Shown here one piece after another: positions 12,010-23,372 of a stretch of 64,000 bases of DNA. The notes under the pieces were generated by a model. The model made no database searches. It saw nothing but the letters and a program-made list of their open reading frames with translations, and was not told where the DNA came from. The translations under genes were made by a program, and so were the position numbers. This DNA is from Rhizobiaceae bacterium. Lineage in GTDB: Bacteria > Pseudomonadota > Alphaproteobacteria > Rhizobiales > Rhizobiaceae. The stretch spans positions 186,001-250,000 of the forward strand of contig JAHBYW010000007.1 in assembly GCA_019635755.1 (NCBI GenBank), read 5' to 3'. How positions within the stretch are numbered: position 1 is the first letter of the stretch; every line of letters starts with the position of its first letter.

Positions 12010-12624
12010 ATGGAATTCATCGAGAGCCGCGAGGCGCTGCGGAGGCTCTACAAGGAGCCGGGCGACATTCCCGTGCGCAAGGAGCTGCGCCGGCTCGACA
12101 GCCACGCCAAGAACTTCATCGCGCGAAGCCCGTTCGTGCTGATCGGCTCGTCCGACCGTGACGGCAATGCCGACGTGACACCCAAGGGCGACAAGCCTGG
12201 CTTCGCCGCCATTCTTGACGACACCACGATCGCCATTCCTGACCGCCCCGGCAACAACCGGCTGGACACGTTGGAGAACATCATCGTCAACCCGGCGGTG
12301 GGGCTGATTTTCCTGATCCCCAACATGAACGAGACCCTGCGGATCAACGGGCATGCCCGGCTCACCGCGGACGCGGCGCTGCGCGAACGCCTTGCCGTCG
12401 ACGGCAAGGCACCGGTTTCGGTCATCGTGGTCGGCGTCAAGGCGGCCTACATGCATTGCGCCAAGGCGTTCCTGCGGTCCGAACTGTGGAACCCCGCGAG
12501 CTGGCCAGCGCGAGCGGAGATGCCGACGCTGGGAGAAATCCTGAAGGATCAGCTCGCGCTTGCGGAGTCCGCCGCTGACGCGGACAGGAACCTCGACGTC
12601 GCCTACGCAAAGTCGATGTGGTAG
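12010..12624 (+). CDS. Pyridoxamine 5'-phosphate oxidase-family flavoprotein
   Basis: A 204-residue protein of the PPOX split-barrel fold, most like the MSMEG_1061 subgroup of FMN-dependent flavoproteins. Visible landmarks are HAKNFIARSPFVLIGSSD, the stretch DVTPKGDKPGFAAILDD, IAIPDRPGNNRLDTLENI and HCAKAFLRSELWNP. The substrate is unknown; members of this group are annotated only by fold. ATG 12010 lies 4 bp after ispZ, so the pair is probably co-transcribed. Confidence 0.82.
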   Translation: MEFIESREALRRLYKEPGDIPVRKELRRLDSHAKNFIARSPFVLIGSSDRDGNADVTPKGDKPGFAAILDDTTIAIPDRPGNNRLDTLENIIVNPAVGLIFLIPNMNETLRINGHARLTADAALRERLAVDGKAPVSVIVVGVKAAYMHCAKAFLRSELWNPASWPARAEMPTLGEILKDQLALAESAADADRNLDVAYAKSMW

Positions 12625-12630
12625 CCTTCC

Positions 12631-12655
12631 GCGATGCCCGCGGCGCGGGCATCGC
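12631..12655. terminator. Palindrome after the PPOX gene, possible terminator
   Basis: Two perfect 12-bp arms (GCGATGCCCGCG and its complement) flank one central base, 7 bp after the stop of the PPOX gene. There is no downstream T-run. It may act as a Rho-dependent end or an mRNA-stabilising hairpin. Confidence 0.4.
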
Positions 12656-12701
12656 CCTCAACTGCTTCAATCATCATCAGCCTGCGTATCGAATGTGCAT
12701 A

Positions 12702-12759
12702 GCTGACTAAGTCAGCATTGCGCAGCGCGCATTGCTGCATTGCAACAATCAATGTTGCA
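12702..12759. promoter_or_regulatory. Clustered dyads and direct repeats upstream of DUF1127 gene
   Basis: The sequence holds GCTGAC/GTCAGC with a 3-nt spacer (12702-12716). Three direct copies of GCATTGC start at 12715, 12729 and 12737. A dyad TGCAACA/TGTTGCA with a 5-nt spacer is at 12741-12759. The cluster ends 84 bp before the DUF1127 start. It is a plausible regulator-binding region. In Brucella and Agrobacterium, small DUF1127 genes are controlled by the LysR regulator VtlR/LsrB (general knowledge); that this dyad is such a site is inference. Confidence 0.45.
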
Positions 12760-12843
12760 CTGCACGAGCCGCATGCCAATCTCTAGACGCGTCAGGGAGG
12801 ACCAATTTGCCGCTTCGATGCGGCGGACAGAAGGATCGATATC

Positions 12844-13017
12844 ATGATCTTCAGAGACCTGATGAACACCACCCGCAAGCGCATCGCCCAGCGCAGCCGC
12901 TACAACCGCCTGGTCGAAGAAATCCAGGGCCTTACCTCGCGTGACCTGGCCGATATGGGCGCCAATCGGGACGAGATGTTGCGCCACGCTTACCTCGAAG
13001 TGTACGGCGCCCGCTGA
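12844..13017 (+). CDS. DUF1127 small protein
   Basis: A 57-residue basic protein, MIFRDLMNTTRKRIAQRSRY through GLTSRDLADMGANRDEML. The Arg-rich N-terminal helix and the motif LTSRDLADMGANR define DUF1127. Members are very small; some bind RNA and affect phosphate, carbon or stress responses in Agrobacterium. ATG 12844 follows the region AGGGAGGACC with a long spacer. The gene stands alone with its own strong terminator (13037-13071) and a repeat-rich upstream region. Confidence 0.9.
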   Translation: MIFRDLMNTTRKRIAQRSRYNRLVEEIQGLTSRDLADMGANRDEMLRHAYLEVYGAR

Positions 13018-13036
13018 CATTCCCTGCCTGACCTGA

Positions 13037-13071
13037 CGACGGAGCGGCGCGAGCCGCTCCGTTCGTTTTTG
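13037..13071 (+). terminator. Rho-independent terminator of the DUF1127 gene
   Basis: The stem ACGGAGCGGC/GCCGCTCCGT is 10 bp and perfect with a 4-nt loop (13039-13062). A T-rich tail with five consecutive T follows (13066-13070). It starts 20 bp after the DUF1127 stop. Confidence 0.88.
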
Positions 13072-13093
13072 GCAGCCGTTTCGAGCATTGGGG

Positions 13094-13543
13094 CTACGCG
13101 ACCTTGCCGGCATTGTCCCGCAGAAGCGAGTACTCGAAATAGACCAGATGGACCGGCTCTGCGCCGAACCCGCGATACAGCGCGATCGCCGGCTCATTGT
13201 CGCCCTCGGTCCCGACCCAGCACTCGGCGCAGCCGATCGAACGTCCGAAGGCGAACATCGCCTCCATCATCCGCCGGGCGATCCCGCGGCGCAGCCAGTC
13301 GTCGCCCACCCCCACTTCGTCGATGTAGAGTTCTGCAGGTTTGTCCGGATGCCGGTGCACCACCGCAGCGACCTGGCCGACCACGAGGCCATCCGCAATC
13401 GCCACGAGCAGATGGTGGTTCGGTTCGGCGAGGTAGGCCGCGACACGATCCGGCCGCACCGGTTCGTCGAACACGCCGGCCGCCACGCGTCCGAGCACCG
13501 CGTCATCGCCCTGTCGCAGCAATCTGTAATCAATCTGCATCAT
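13094..13543 (-). CDS. GNAT family N-acetyltransferase
   Basis: A 149-residue acetyltransferase. The GNAT core is visible: VAAVVHRHPDKPAELYIDEV (beta4), then VGDDWLRRGIARRMMEAMF with the acetyl-CoA-binding pattern RRGIAR, and a C-terminal NEPAIALYRGFGAEPVHLVYF. Its layout recalls AAC(3)-I-like aminoglycoside acetyltransferases, but resistance should not be assumed from fold alone. I chose ATG 13543, where GGGAG lies about 7 bases upstream; ATG 13540 is the next option. It converges with the DUF1127 unit and is divergent from mdh. Confidence 0.82.
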   Translation of the reverse strand: MMQIDYRLLRQGDDAVLGRVAAGVFDEPVRPDRVAAYLAEPNHHLLVAIADGLVVGQVAAVVHRHPDKPAELYIDEVGVGDDWLRRGIARRMMEAMFAFGRSIGCAECWVGTEGDNEPAIALYRGFGAEPVHLVYFEYSLLRDNAGKVA

Positions 13544-13658
13544 ACCGATTCTCCCGTATGACATCCGTGCCGGAACCGCTGCCGGACGCTATACTTTGAC
13601 GTTTACGTAAATCCCGAAGATGCTAACCGATTGAAATCTTTCAGCCCGAAAGAACCGG

Positions 13659-13687
13659 TTGAAAAATTAAGACTTCAAAGCTATTGC
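13659..13687 (+). promoter_or_regulatory. Candidate promoter of the mdh-suc-lpd operon
   Basis: TTGAAA (13659-13664) and TATTGC (13682-13687) are separated by exactly 17 bp, in an AT-rich patch within otherwise GC-rich DNA. They lie about 100 bp before the mdh start. Fit to the rhizobial housekeeping consensus CTTGAC-N17-CTATAT is moderate. Confidence 0.5.
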
Positions 13688-13702
13688 GAGCGGCGACATT
13701 GA

Positions 13703-14752
<1,050 letters not shown>

Positions 14753-14761
14753 GCGGTCGCC

Positions 14762-15955
<1,194 letters not shown>

Positions 15956-15976
15956 AGTGGAATAATGGACATTTCG

Positions 15977-16013
15977 CACATAATCACACATATTGTGCCT
16001 GTGTGATTATGTG
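15977..16013. promoter_or_regulatory. Perfect 14-bp-arm palindrome in front of vapB (putative operator)
   Basis: CACATAATCACACA (15977-15990) and its exact reverse complement (16000-16013) are separated by 9 bp. The right arm ends at the vapB ribosome-binding site GGAGAG, 10 bp before the ATG. VapB-type antitoxins repress their own operons by binding such dyads, so this is the expected operator. The same hairpin in sucC read-through mRNA could also hide the vapB ribosome-binding site. AT-rich composition sets it apart from the neighbouring suc genes. Confidence 0.75.
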
Positions 16014-16022
16014 GAGAGAGCC

Positions 16023-16337
16023 ATGAGAAACGTAACATTGGCCATCGACGAAGACCTGCTCGGTAAGGCGCGCGACCTCGCCGACAAGCGCAAGACCACC
16101 CTCAATGCGTTGGTCCGCTCGCTGCTTGAGAACGAAGTGGAGCAAGAGGACCGAATTGCCTGGGCAAAGGAAGGCATGCGCCAGTTGATCGAAGAGGCAA
16201 AGGTCGCTGCCGCCCGGGACACCGAACGGGAACCCTACGTCTGGAACCGAATGGACGCCTATGAAGAACGAGAAAATCGAATACTTTCTCGACTCGAACG
16301 TCCTGATCTACGCGGCTTCAATGAGGGCGAGTCGTGA
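16023..16337 (+). CDS. VapB-like ribbon-helix-helix antitoxin
   Basis: A 104-residue protein. The N-terminus MRNVTLAIDEDLLGKARDLA then KRKTTLNALVRSLLENE has the beta-strand plus two-helix pattern of MetJ/Arc/CopG-type antitoxins. The C-terminal about 60 residues are charged and likely wrap the toxin. ATG 16023 follows GGAGAG; an upstream in-frame start at 15993 would lie inside the palindrome and is not favoured. It overlaps the PIN toxin by 77 bp in another frame. It lies between sucC and sucD on the same strand. Codon use is less GC-rich than in the flanking genes, which suggests acquisition. Confidence 0.85.
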   Translation: MRNVTLAIDEDLLGKARDLADKRKTTLNALVRSLLENEVEQEDRIAWAKEGMRQLIEEAKVAAARDTEREPYVWNRMDAYEERENRILSRLERPDLRGFNEGES

Positions 16338-16680
16338 CCCGCATCGCTCGCCAATTGCAGAACGTCTCGTCCTTGGATCGGTGTTCGCGACAACCGGTCA
16401 AATCATGGCCGAGTTCGCGTCGGTGTGTCGTCGTAAGCATATTCTCACGGACGATGCACTCGACCGCTGGATCATGTTTCTCAGTACCTGTCCGTCCCTA
16501 CCGGTCGACGACGTCTATGTGCGCGCCGGCGTGGAACTCGCCCGCCGTTTTCGCATCAACTATTTCGACGCAGCGCTGCTCGCGGCGGCCGAGCGGCTCG
16601 GCGCGCCGGTCTTCTACACGGAAGACCTCAACCACAATCAGGTCTACGGCTCCGTTCGGGCCGTCAATCCTTTTCTCTGA
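16261..16680 (+). CDS. VapC-like PIN-domain ribonuclease toxin
   Basis: A 139-residue PIN-domain protein. The four acidic active-site residues can be placed: Asp11 in YFLDSNVLIYA, Glu51 in IMAEFASV, Asp103 in INYFDAALLAAAE and Asp122 in YTEDLNHN. They would hold Mg2+ for RNA cleavage, commonly of tRNA in this family. The gene starts inside the antitoxin gene (ATG 16261), giving coupled translation. It ends 28 bp before sucD. No residue appears lost, so the toxin looks functional. The target RNA is unknown. Confidence 0.88.
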   Translation: MKNEKIEYFLDSNVLIYAASMRASRDPHRSPIAERLVLGSVFATTGQIMAEFASVCRRKHILTDDALDRWIMFLSTCPSLPVDDVYVRAGVELARRFRINYFDAALLAAAERLGAPVFYTEDLNHNQVYGSVRAVNPFL

Positions 16681-16708
16681 CCGCTGAAATCGGGGACGCC
16701 GCGCGGAC

Positions 16709-17611
16709 ATGTCCATTCTTGTCGACAAGAACACCAAGATCCTCGTGCAGGGGCTGACCGGAAACACCGGCTCGTTCCACACCGAGCAGGCGCTCGCCTA
16801 CCACGGAACCAAGATGGTCGGCGGAACGCACCCGAAGAAAGGCGGCGAGACGTGGACCGGAAAGAATGGCGAGACGCTGCCGATCTTCGCGTCCGTCGCA
16901 GAAGGCAAGGCGAAGACGGGCGCCAATGCGTCGGTCGTCTACGTGCCGCCGGCAGGCGCGGCGGCCGCGATCATCGAGGCGATCGAGGCGGAAATCCCGC
17001 TGATCGTCTGCATCACCGAAGGCATCCCGGTGCTCGACATGGTCAAGGTCAAAGCGAGGCTCGGCGCGTCGAAGTCGCGGCTGATCGGGCCGAATTGCCC
17101 AGGCATCGTCACGCCGGACGAATGCAAGATCGGCATCATGCCGGGCAGCATCTTCCGGAAGGGGTCGGTGGGCGTTGTCTCGCGGTCGGGCACGCTTACA
17201 TATGAGGCGGTGTTCCAGACGACCAACGAAGGGCTCGGCCAGTCCACAGCCGTCGGCATCGGCGGCGATCCCGTGAAGGGAACCGAGTTCATCGATGTGC
17301 TCGAGATGTTCCTGGCCGACGACGAGACGAAGTCGATCATCATGATCGGCGAGATCGGCGGCGCGGCGGAGGAAGACGCCGCGCAGTTCCTCAAGGACGA
17401 AGCGAAGCGCGGGCGCAGGAAGCCGATGGCCGGCTTCATCGCCGGGCGCACCGCGCCTCCCGGCCGCACCATGGGTCACGCCGGCGCGGTGATCTCGGGC
17501 GGCAAGGGTGGCGCGGAAGACAAGATCGCGGCGATGGAATCGGCAGGCATCCGCGTGTCGCCATCGCCCGCACGGCTCGGCAAGACGCTGGTCGAGGCGA
17601 TCAAGGGTTAA
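16709..17611 (+). CDS. sucD: Succinyl-CoA synthetase alpha subunit
   Basis: Alpha subunit of succinate-CoA ligase; binds CoA and carries the phosphohistidine. It is 300 residues. The CoA-binding N-terminal part has [15 protein letters not shown] and [19 protein letters not shown]; the phosphorylated His lies in [15 protein letters not shown]. The start is ATG 16709. The closest upstream gene is vapC, not sucC. Expression must come from read-through of the mdh-sucC-vapBC segment or from a promoter inside it. Confidence 0.98.
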   Translation: MSILVDKNTKILVQGLTGNTGSFHTEQALAYHGTKMVGGTHPKKGGETWTGKNGETLPIFASVAEGKAKTGANASVVYVPPAGAAAAIIEAIEAEIPLIVCITEGIPVLDMVKVKARLGASKSRLIGPNCPGIVTPDECKIGIMPGSIFRKGSVGVVSRSGTLTYEAVFQTTNEGLGQSTAVGIGGDPVKGTEFIDVLEMFLADDETKSIIMIGEIGGAAEEDAAQFLKDEAKRGRRKPMAGFIAGRTAPPGRTMGHAGAVISGGKGGAEDKIAAMESAGIRVSPSPARLGKTLVEAIKG

Positions 17612-17613
17612 GG

Positions 17614-17644
17614 CAGTCGCCAATCGGCAATCGACAGTCGGCAA
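17614..17644. repeat. Three near-identical 10-mers before sucA
   Basis: Three imperfect copies of CARTCGSCAA start at 17614, 17621 and 17635, directly after the sucD stop. They sit in a 113-bp spacer before sucA, which otherwise has no recognised signal. The function is unknown. Confidence 0.4.
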
Positions 17645-17724
17645 ACCTCTCCCGACCAACGACCTGCCGAAGCCCGATTGCCGGGAAAGCAAGGAGACGG
17701 AGCCGACGCTCCGCACAAAGGCAG

Positions 17725-20712
17725 ATGGCACGACAAGACCAGGCCAACGACCAGTTCTCGCTCACATCGTTCTTGTATGGCGGCAACGCCGATTACATCG
17801 AGCAGTTGCAGGCGGCCTATGAGGACGACGCCGAGTCGGTGGCGCCCGAGTGGCGCGCCTTCTTCGCCGCGTTGAAGGACGATTCCGCCGATGTTCGCAA
17901 GAACGCCAAGGGCGCATCCTGGGCGACGCCGTCCTGGCCGCTCCAGGCCAATGGCGAGCTCGTATCGGCGCTTGACGGCAACTGGGGCCTTGTCGAGAAG
18001 CACATCGAGAGGAAGGTGAAGGACAGGGCAGCCGCCACCGGCAGGCCGATGTCCGACGCCGACGTGCATCAGGCTACGCGCGATTCCGTCCGCGCGATCA
18101 TGATGATCCGCGCCTATCGCATGCGCGGCCACCTGCACGCCAATCTCGATCCGCTCGGCATGGCCAACCCGATCGAGGACTACAACGAGCTGTCGCCGCA
18201 GAACTACGGCTTCACCGAGGCCGACTACGACCGGCCGATCTTCATCGACAATGTGCTGGGACTCGAATCCGCAACCGTCCGCCAGATGCTGGACATCCTG
18301 ACGCGGACCTACTGCTCGACGCTCGGCGTCGAGTTCATGCACATCTCCGACCCCGAGGAGAAGGGCTGGATCCAGGAGCGCATCGAGGGGCCGGACAAGG
18401 GCATCGATTTCACCGCCAACGGCAAGAAGGCGATCCTGTCCAAGCTGATCGAGGCCGAGGGCTTCGAGCAGTTCATCGACGTCAAGTACAAGGGTACCAA
18501 GCGCTTCGGCCTCGACGGCGGCGAGTCGCTCATTCCGGCGCTGGAGCAGATCCTGAAGCGCGGCGGCGCGATGGGCCTGCAGGAAGTCGTTCTCGGCATG
18601 GCGCATCGTGGCCGCCTGAACGTGCTGTCGCAGGTCATGCACAAGCCGCATCGCGCCATCTTCCACGAGTTCAAGGGCGGCTCCTACGCGCCCGATGACG
18701 TCGAAGGCTCCGGCGACGTGAAGTACCATCTGGGCGCCTCGTCGGACCGCGAGTTCGACGGCAACAAGGTGCACCTGTCGCTGACGGCGAATCCCTCGCA
18801 TCTCGAGATCGTCGACCCCGTGGTGATGGGCAAGGCGCGCGCCAAGCAGGATCAACTCGCCGGCCGCGAGCGCGGCGAGGTCGTGCCGCTGTCGGAACGC
18901 GCCAAGGTGATGCCGCTGCTGCTGCATGGCGACGCGGCCTTCGCCGGCCAGGGTGTCGTGGCGGAGATTCTCGGCCTGTCGGGCCTGCGCGGCCATCGGG
19001 TCGCGGGCACGCTGCACTTCATCATCAACAACCAGATCGGCTTCACGACGAATCCGCGCTTCTCGCGCTCCTCGCCCTACCCGTCCGACGTGGCGAAGAT
19101 GATCGAGGCGCCGATTTTCCACGTGAACGGCGACGATCCGGAAGCGGTGGTCTACGCGGCGAAGGTCGCGACCGAATTCCGCATGAAGTTCCACAAGCCG
19201 GTCGTCATCGACATGTTCTGCTACCGGCGCTTCGGCCACAATGAGGGCGACGAGCCGGCGTTCACCCAGCCGCTGATGTACAAGACCATCCGCGCGCACA
19301 AGACGACGGTGCAGATCTACGGCGAGAAGCTCATCGCCGAGGGCCTGATCAGTCAGGCCGACCTCGACACGCTGCGCGCCGACTGGCGCGCCCACCTCGA
19401 GACCGAGTGGGAGGTCGGGCAGGCCTACAAGCCGAACAAGGCCGACTGGCTGGACGGCGCATGGTCGGGCCTGCGCACCGCCGACAACCAGGACGAACAG
19501 CGGCGCGGCAAGACGGCCGTGCCGGTCAAGACGCTGAAGGAGATCGGCAAGAAGCTGACCGAGGTTCCCAAGGACTTCGAGGTCCATAAGACCATCGGCC
19601 GCTTCCTCGAGACGCGCCGCGGCATGATCGATTCCGGCGAGGGCCTCGACTGGTCGACGGGCGAGGCGCTGGCTTTTGGCGCGATCCTGCTGGACGGCAA
19701 TCCGATCCGCCTGTCCGGCCAGGATTCGGAGCGCGGCACATTCTCGCAGCGCCATTCGGTGCTCTACGACCAGCGCACGGAAGACCGCTACATCCCGCTG
19801 AACAACCTCTCTGCCGCGCAGGCCGGCTACGAAGTGATCAACTCGATGCTGTCGGAAGAGGCGGTGCTCGGCTTCGAGTACGGCTACTCGCTGGCAGAGC
19901 CGAAGGCGCTGACGCTCTGGGAAGCCCAGTTCGGCGACTTCGCCAACGGCGCGCAGGTCGTGTTCGACCAGTTCATTTCGTCGGGCGAGCGCAAGTGGCT
20001 GCGCATGTCTGGCCTCGTGTGCCTGCTGCCGCACGGCTACGAGGGCCAGGGGCCGGAGCATTCGTCGGCGCGGCTGGAGCGCTTCCTGCAGCTCTGCGCC
20101 GAGGACAACATGCAGGTCGCCAACGTCACGACCCCGGCGAACTATTTCCACATCCTGCGCCGGCAGCTGAAGCGCGACTTCCGCAAGCCGCTGATCCTGA
20201 TGACGCCGAAGTCACTGCTGCGCCACAAGCGTGCCGTCTCGACTCTGGCCGAGATGTCGGGCGAATCCACCTTCCACCGCCTGCTGTGGGACGACGCGCA
20301 GTATCTCTCCAACCAGCCGGTCAAGCTGGTGAAGGATTCCAAGATCCGCCGCGTCGTGATGTGCTCGGGCAAGGTCTATTACGACCTCTACGAGGAGCGC
20401 GAGAAGCGCGGCATCAACGACATCTACCTGCTGCGGGTCGAACAGCTCTATCCGTTCCCGGCCAAGGCGCTGATCACCGAGCTCTCGCGCTTCCGCGGCG
20501 CCGAGATGGTGTGGTGCCAGGAAGAGCCGAAGAACATGGGCGCCTGGTCGTTCATCGACCCCTATCTTGAGTGGGTGCTGGCGCATATCGACGCCAAGCA
20601 CCAGCGCGTCCGCTACACCGGCCGGCCGGCGGCCGCGTCCCCCGCGACGGGGCTCATGTCGAAGCATCTGGCGCAGCTGCAGGCGTTCCTCGACGACGCG
20701 CTCGGCGAATAA
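17725..20712 (+). CDS. sucA: 2-oxoglutarate dehydrogenase E1 component
   Basis: Thiamine-diphosphate-dependent decarboxylase of the 2-oxoglutarate dehydrogenase complex. It is 995 residues, typical for Rhizobiales. The N-terminal [19 protein letters not shown] is followed by [19 protein letters not shown]. The ThDP-binding region is [16 protein letters not shown] to [11 protein letters not shown]. The C-terminal transketolase-like part has [23 protein letters not shown] 17725; sucB follows after 19 bp. It works with SucB (E2) and Lpd (E3), both encoded downstream. Confidence 0.98.
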   Translation: MARQDQANDQFSLTSFLYGGNADYIEQLQAAYEDDAESVAPEWRAFFAALKDDSADVRKNAKGASWATPSWPLQANGELVSALDGNWGLVEKHIERKVKDRAAATGRPMSDADVHQATRDSVRAIMMIRAYRMRGHLHANLDPLGMANPIEDYNELSPQNYGFTEADYDRPIFIDNVLGLESATVRQMLDILTRTYCSTLGVEFMHISDPEEKGWIQERIEGPDKGIDFTANGKKAILSKLIEAEGFEQFIDVKYKGTKRFGLDGGESLIPALEQILKRGGAMGLQEVVLGMAHRGRLNVLSQVMHKPHRAIFHEFKGGSYAPDDVEGSGDVKYHLGASSDREFDGNKVHLSLTANPSHLEIVDPVVMGKARAKQDQLAGRERGEVVPLSERAKVMPLLLHGDAAFAGQGVVAEILGLSGLRGHRVAGTLHFIINNQIGFTTNPRFSRSSPYPSDVAKMIEAPIFHVNGDDPEAVVYAAKVATEFRMKFHKPVVIDMFCYRRFGHNEGDEPAFTQPLMYKTIRAHKTTVQIYGEKLIAEGLISQADLDTLRADWRAHLETEWEVGQAYKPNKADWLDGAWSGLRTADNQDEQRRGKTAVPVKTLKEIGKKLTEVPKDFEVHKTIGRFLETRRGMIDSGEGLDWSTGEALAFGAILLDGNPIRLSGQDSERGTFSQRHSVLYDQRTEDRYIPLNNLSAAQAGYEVINSMLSEEAVLGFEYGYSLAEPKALTLWEAQFGDFANGAQVVFDQFISSGERKWLRMSGLVCLLPHGYEGQGPEHSSARLERFLQLCAEDNMQVANVTTPANYFHILRRQLKRDFRKPLILMTPKSLLRHKRAVSTLAEMSGESTFHRLLWDDAQYLSNQPVKLVKDSKIRRVVMCSGKVYYDLYEEREKRGINDIYLLRVEQLYPFPAKALITELSRFRGAEMVWCQEEPKNMGAWSFIDPYLEWVLAHIDAKHQRVRYTGRPAAASPATGLMSKHLAQLQAFLDDALGE

Positions 20713-20731
20713 CAGGAAACGGACAGGCACG

Positions 20732-22018
20732 ATGGCTACCGAAATCCGCGTTCCCACCCTCGGCGAATCCGTCACCGAGGCGACCGTCGGCAAGTGGTTC
20801 AAGAAGGCCGGGGACGCCATCCGCGCCGACGAGCCGCTGGTCGAGCTGGAGACCGACAAGGTGACCGTCGAGGTCCCCGCTCCGGCCTCCGGCACGCTGT
20901 CCGACATCAGTGTCAAGGAAGGCGACACGGTCAATGTCGGCGCGCTGCTCGGCTCCATCTCCGAAGGCGGCGCCAAGCCGGCGGCGAAGGCCGAGGAGCC
21001 GAAGAAGGACGCGGCTGTCGCACAGGCGGCCGGCAGCGCCGGCGCGTCGACCACGAAGGAAGCCGCAAAGAAGACCGCGGCGATTGCCGGCGAGGGACCG
21101 GTCGAGGAGCGCAAGGCGCCGCCTGCGCCTGCTGCCGCCAAGCTGCTCGCCGAGAACAACATCGCGACCGATCAGGTGCAGGGCTCGGGCAAGCGTGGCC
21201 AGGTGCTGAAGGGCGACGTGCTGGAGGCGATCGCCAAGGGCGCCGCATCGTCGCCTTCGGAGCCGCCGCGCGTCGAGGCGCCCAAGGTCGCGCGCGCACC
21301 GTCTTCGGGAGAGGACGAGGTGCGCGAAGAGCGCGTGCGCATGACCAAGCTGCGCCAGACCATCGCGCGCCGGCTGAAAGAAGCGCAGGCGACGGCCGCC
21401 ATGCTGACCACCTTCAACGAGGTGGACATGAAGGCGGTGATGGATCTGCGCACCAAGTACAAGGATGTGTTCGAGAAGAAGCACGGCGTGAAGCTCGGCT
21501 TCATGGGCTTCTTCACCAAGGCGGTGACGCATGCGCTGAAGGAAATCCCGGCGGTCAACGCCGAGATCGACGGCACCGACATCATCTACAAGAACTACGC
21601 CCACATCGGCGTCGCCGTCGGCACCGACAAGGGCCTCGTTGTGCCGGTGGTGCGTGACGCCGATGCCATGTCGATCGCCGAGATCGAGAAGGAGATCGGG
21701 CGGCTGGGCATCGCCGCGCGCGACGGCAAGCTCTCCGTCGCCGACATGCAGGGCGGCACGTTCACCATCTCCAACGGCGGCGTCTACGGCTCGCTGATGT
21801 CGACGCCGATCCTCAATGCGCCGCAGTCGGGCATTCTCGGCATGCACAAGATTCAGGAACGGCCGATGGTCGTCGGCGGGCAGATCGTCATCCGGCCGAT
21901 GATGTACCTGGCGCTCAGCTACGATCACCGCATCGTCGACGGCAAGGAAGCGGTGACGTTCTTGGTGCGAGTCAAGGAAAGCCTGGAAGATCCCGAGCGG
22001 CTGGTGCTGGATCTTTAA
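20732..22018 (+). CDS. sucB: Dihydrolipoyl succinyltransferase (E2 of 2-oxoglutarate dehydrogenase)
   Basis: Core E2 enzyme of 428 residues. It has a single lipoyl domain with Lys43 in [17 protein letters not shown]. An Ala/Lys-rich linker and a peripheral-subunit-binding domain ([20 protein letters not shown]) follow, then the catalytic domain ending in [13 protein letters not shown] with the active His. ATG 20732 follows ACAGGAAAC; earlier in-frame starts lie in sucA. Two secreted proteins of unknown role follow instead of lpd directly. Confidence 0.97.
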   Translation: MATEIRVPTLGESVTEATVGKWFKKAGDAIRADEPLVELETDKVTVEVPAPASGTLSDISVKEGDTVNVGALLGSISEGGAKPAAKAEEPKKDAAVAQAAGSAGASTTKEAAKKTAAIAGEGPVEERKAPPAPAAAKLLAENNIATDQVQGSGKRGQVLKGDVLEAIAKGAASSPSEPPRVEAPKVARAPSSGEDEVREERVRMTKLRQTIARRLKEAQATAAMLTTFNEVDMKAVMDLRTKYKDVFEKKHGVKLGFMGFFTKAVTHALKEIPAVNAEIDGTDIIYKNYAHIGVAVGTDKGLVVPVVRDADAMSIAEIEKEIGRLGIAARDGKLSVADMQGGTFTISNGGVYGSLMSTPILNAPQSGILGMHKIQERPMVVGGQIVIRPMMYLALSYDHRIVDGKEAVTFLVRVKESLEDPERLVLDL

Positions 22019-22041
22019 GTCCAGCGGCGAGGATCGCGCCG

Positions 22042-22821
22042 ATGTTGGGTCGCCTTTTCTGGACGATTGGGATCGGCGGGATGCTGGCGGCGATCACGCC
22101 GGCTGCCTCCCAGCAGCCGGGTTTCAGCTTCATCGATCTGCCGATCGTCATGTCGGCCTATGTCGAGGCGGTGATCGACATGCGCGCCGCCTATGAGACC
22201 TGCGCGCCCGCGGACAAGCGCCCCGGCGAATGGGAAGCGGGTTCGGCGCTGCTGACGGGATCCCTGAAGGGTGCCGGACTGGACGCCGGCCTCGCCTCCG
22301 CGCTCGACGCGCGTCTTGCCGCGCCGATTGTGCCGTTCGCGGGTGACTGCGCGGGCGAGCAGGTCATGTTCTATTCCGGGGTGCCGGCCGGAAACAGCTG
22401 GCCGGACTATCACCGCGCCGTGCTCGGCCTCAACGGGATCAACATCGTCGAACCGGGGGTTCAGGACGGCCGGCTGGATGCGGTTCGCGCGATCGTCGCC
22501 GACACGCTGCCGAAGCAGAAGCGCATGCTGGTGTGCATCTCGCTGTTCGACCCCCAGAATTTTCTCGCCTCCTATACAGACTGGAACAAGCTCGTGGCGC
22601 AGGCCGCCGAGGCGCTGATTGCCGCGGGCTTCGGCCAGGACCGATATGGTGCCTTCCTCGACGGGGCGCAGTCGCGCCTGCTCTACGCGCCGCCTGCCGA
22701 CCGGGCCGTCGCGGCGGCCGACTGCATGGCCAACAAGGACTGGATGGATCGGTTCTCGACATTCGCGTGGTACACTTTCGCCTCCGATGTCGAAGCCGCG
22801 CTCGGGGCCGGCCAACCTTGA
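22042..22821 (+). CDS. Secreted protein of unknown function in the suc operon
   Basis: A 259-residue protein with an N-terminal signal (MLGRLFWTIGIGGMLAAITP, cleavage near AASQQ). The family was not recognised. Four cysteines (YETCAP, GDCAGE, LVCISL, ADCMAN) could form two disulfides in the periplasm. It is rich in Ala and shows no known catalytic motif. It starts 23 bp after sucB, and its stop overlaps the TTG start of the next secreted protein by 3 bp. The position suggests co-expression with the 2-oxoglutarate dehydrogenase genes but does not show a related function. Confidence 0.7.
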   Translation: MLGRLFWTIGIGGMLAAITPAASQQPGFSFIDLPIVMSAYVEAVIDMRAAYETCAPADKRPGEWEAGSALLTGSLKGAGLDAGLASALDARLAAPIVPFAGDCAGEQVMFYSGVPAGNSWPDYHRAVLGLNGINIVEPGVQDGRLDAVRAIVADTLPKQKRMLVCISLFDPQNFLASYTDWNKLVAQAAEALIAAGFGQDRYGAFLDGAQSRLLYAPPADRAVAAADCMANKDWMDRFSTFAWYTFASDVEAALGAGQP

Positions 22822-23306
22822 AACTCGCGCACCCGATCCTCACCGCGGCGGCGGTTTTGCTCGCCCTGCCCGCCCAGGCCGCCTGCCCAGTCGAACTCGC
22901 CACCTACCGCGACCGCGACGGGCGCGCCGAGATCAACTTCACCCCGGCGGGCGAAGGCGCGGTGGTCACCAACCGCTTCAGGCTCATCGTCGGCGACACC
23001 GTGTTCGACGGCTTGGTGATGTGGTCCGGCGGCGAAGCGCGGTCCTTCGGACAGCTCGGCTACAAGTGCCCAGACGGGGATGTGACCGGCGCGGAGATCG
23101 AGGCATGCACGGCCTGGGAAGGGCCGCTCTACGCCGTCGACAAGGCGGGCGGCGTCGGGCTGCTGCCGGCCGAGGGCGCGCCCGCGCCCGCGACGTTGCT
23201 CCTCGCCGGGCTCGGACCCTATCTCGGCGGGTCGCCGGCCGCCGAAACCGCGGGCCTGACCGAATTCCCGTTCGATTCCTTTCAGCTCAGCGGTTGCCAG
23301 GAATGA
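22818..23306 (+). CDS. Small secreted protein of unknown function
   Basis: A 162-residue product if it starts at TTG 22818, which overlaps the upstream stop (TTGA). That start gives a clean signal peptide, MKLAHPILTAAAVLLALPAQ, with cleavage after AQA. The mature part begins with ACPVELATYRDRDGRAEINF and is beta-rich, with cysteines at YKCPDG, EACTAW and SGCQE. No family was recognised. A longer frame upstream would lack a signal peptide. Overlap with the previous gene suggests coupled translation and possibly a joint envelope role. Confidence 0.65.
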   Translation: MKLAHPILTAAAVLLALPAQAACPVELATYRDRDGRAEINFTPAGEGAVVTNRFRLIVGDTVFDGLVMWSGGEARSFGQLGYKCPDGDVTGAEIEACTAWEGPLYAVDKAGGVGLLPAEGAPAPATLLLAGLGPYLGGSPAAETAGLTEFPFDSFQLSGCQE

Positions 23307-23372
23307 TCCGCCACGCATCGTCGCGGCGGCCCGGCGCGCCCGGCAGCACGTTCCCGCGGGGCACGGCCTGAC

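Noticed and set aside
13094-13543. Annotation of this GNAT as an aminoglycoside resistance enzyme
   Set aside because: The fold and layout are compatible, but substrate-specific residues cannot be judged without alignment.
17608-20151. An open frame of about 850 codons antisense to sucA
   Set aside because: Low-complexity Arg/Gln/Leu/Asp-rich product, no motif, and sucA on the other strand is certain.
23303-23371. A 22-codon frame between the second secreted protein and the first MAPEG gene
   Set aside because: No ribosome-binding site and a Pro/Arg/Gly-rich sequence typical of chance frames.
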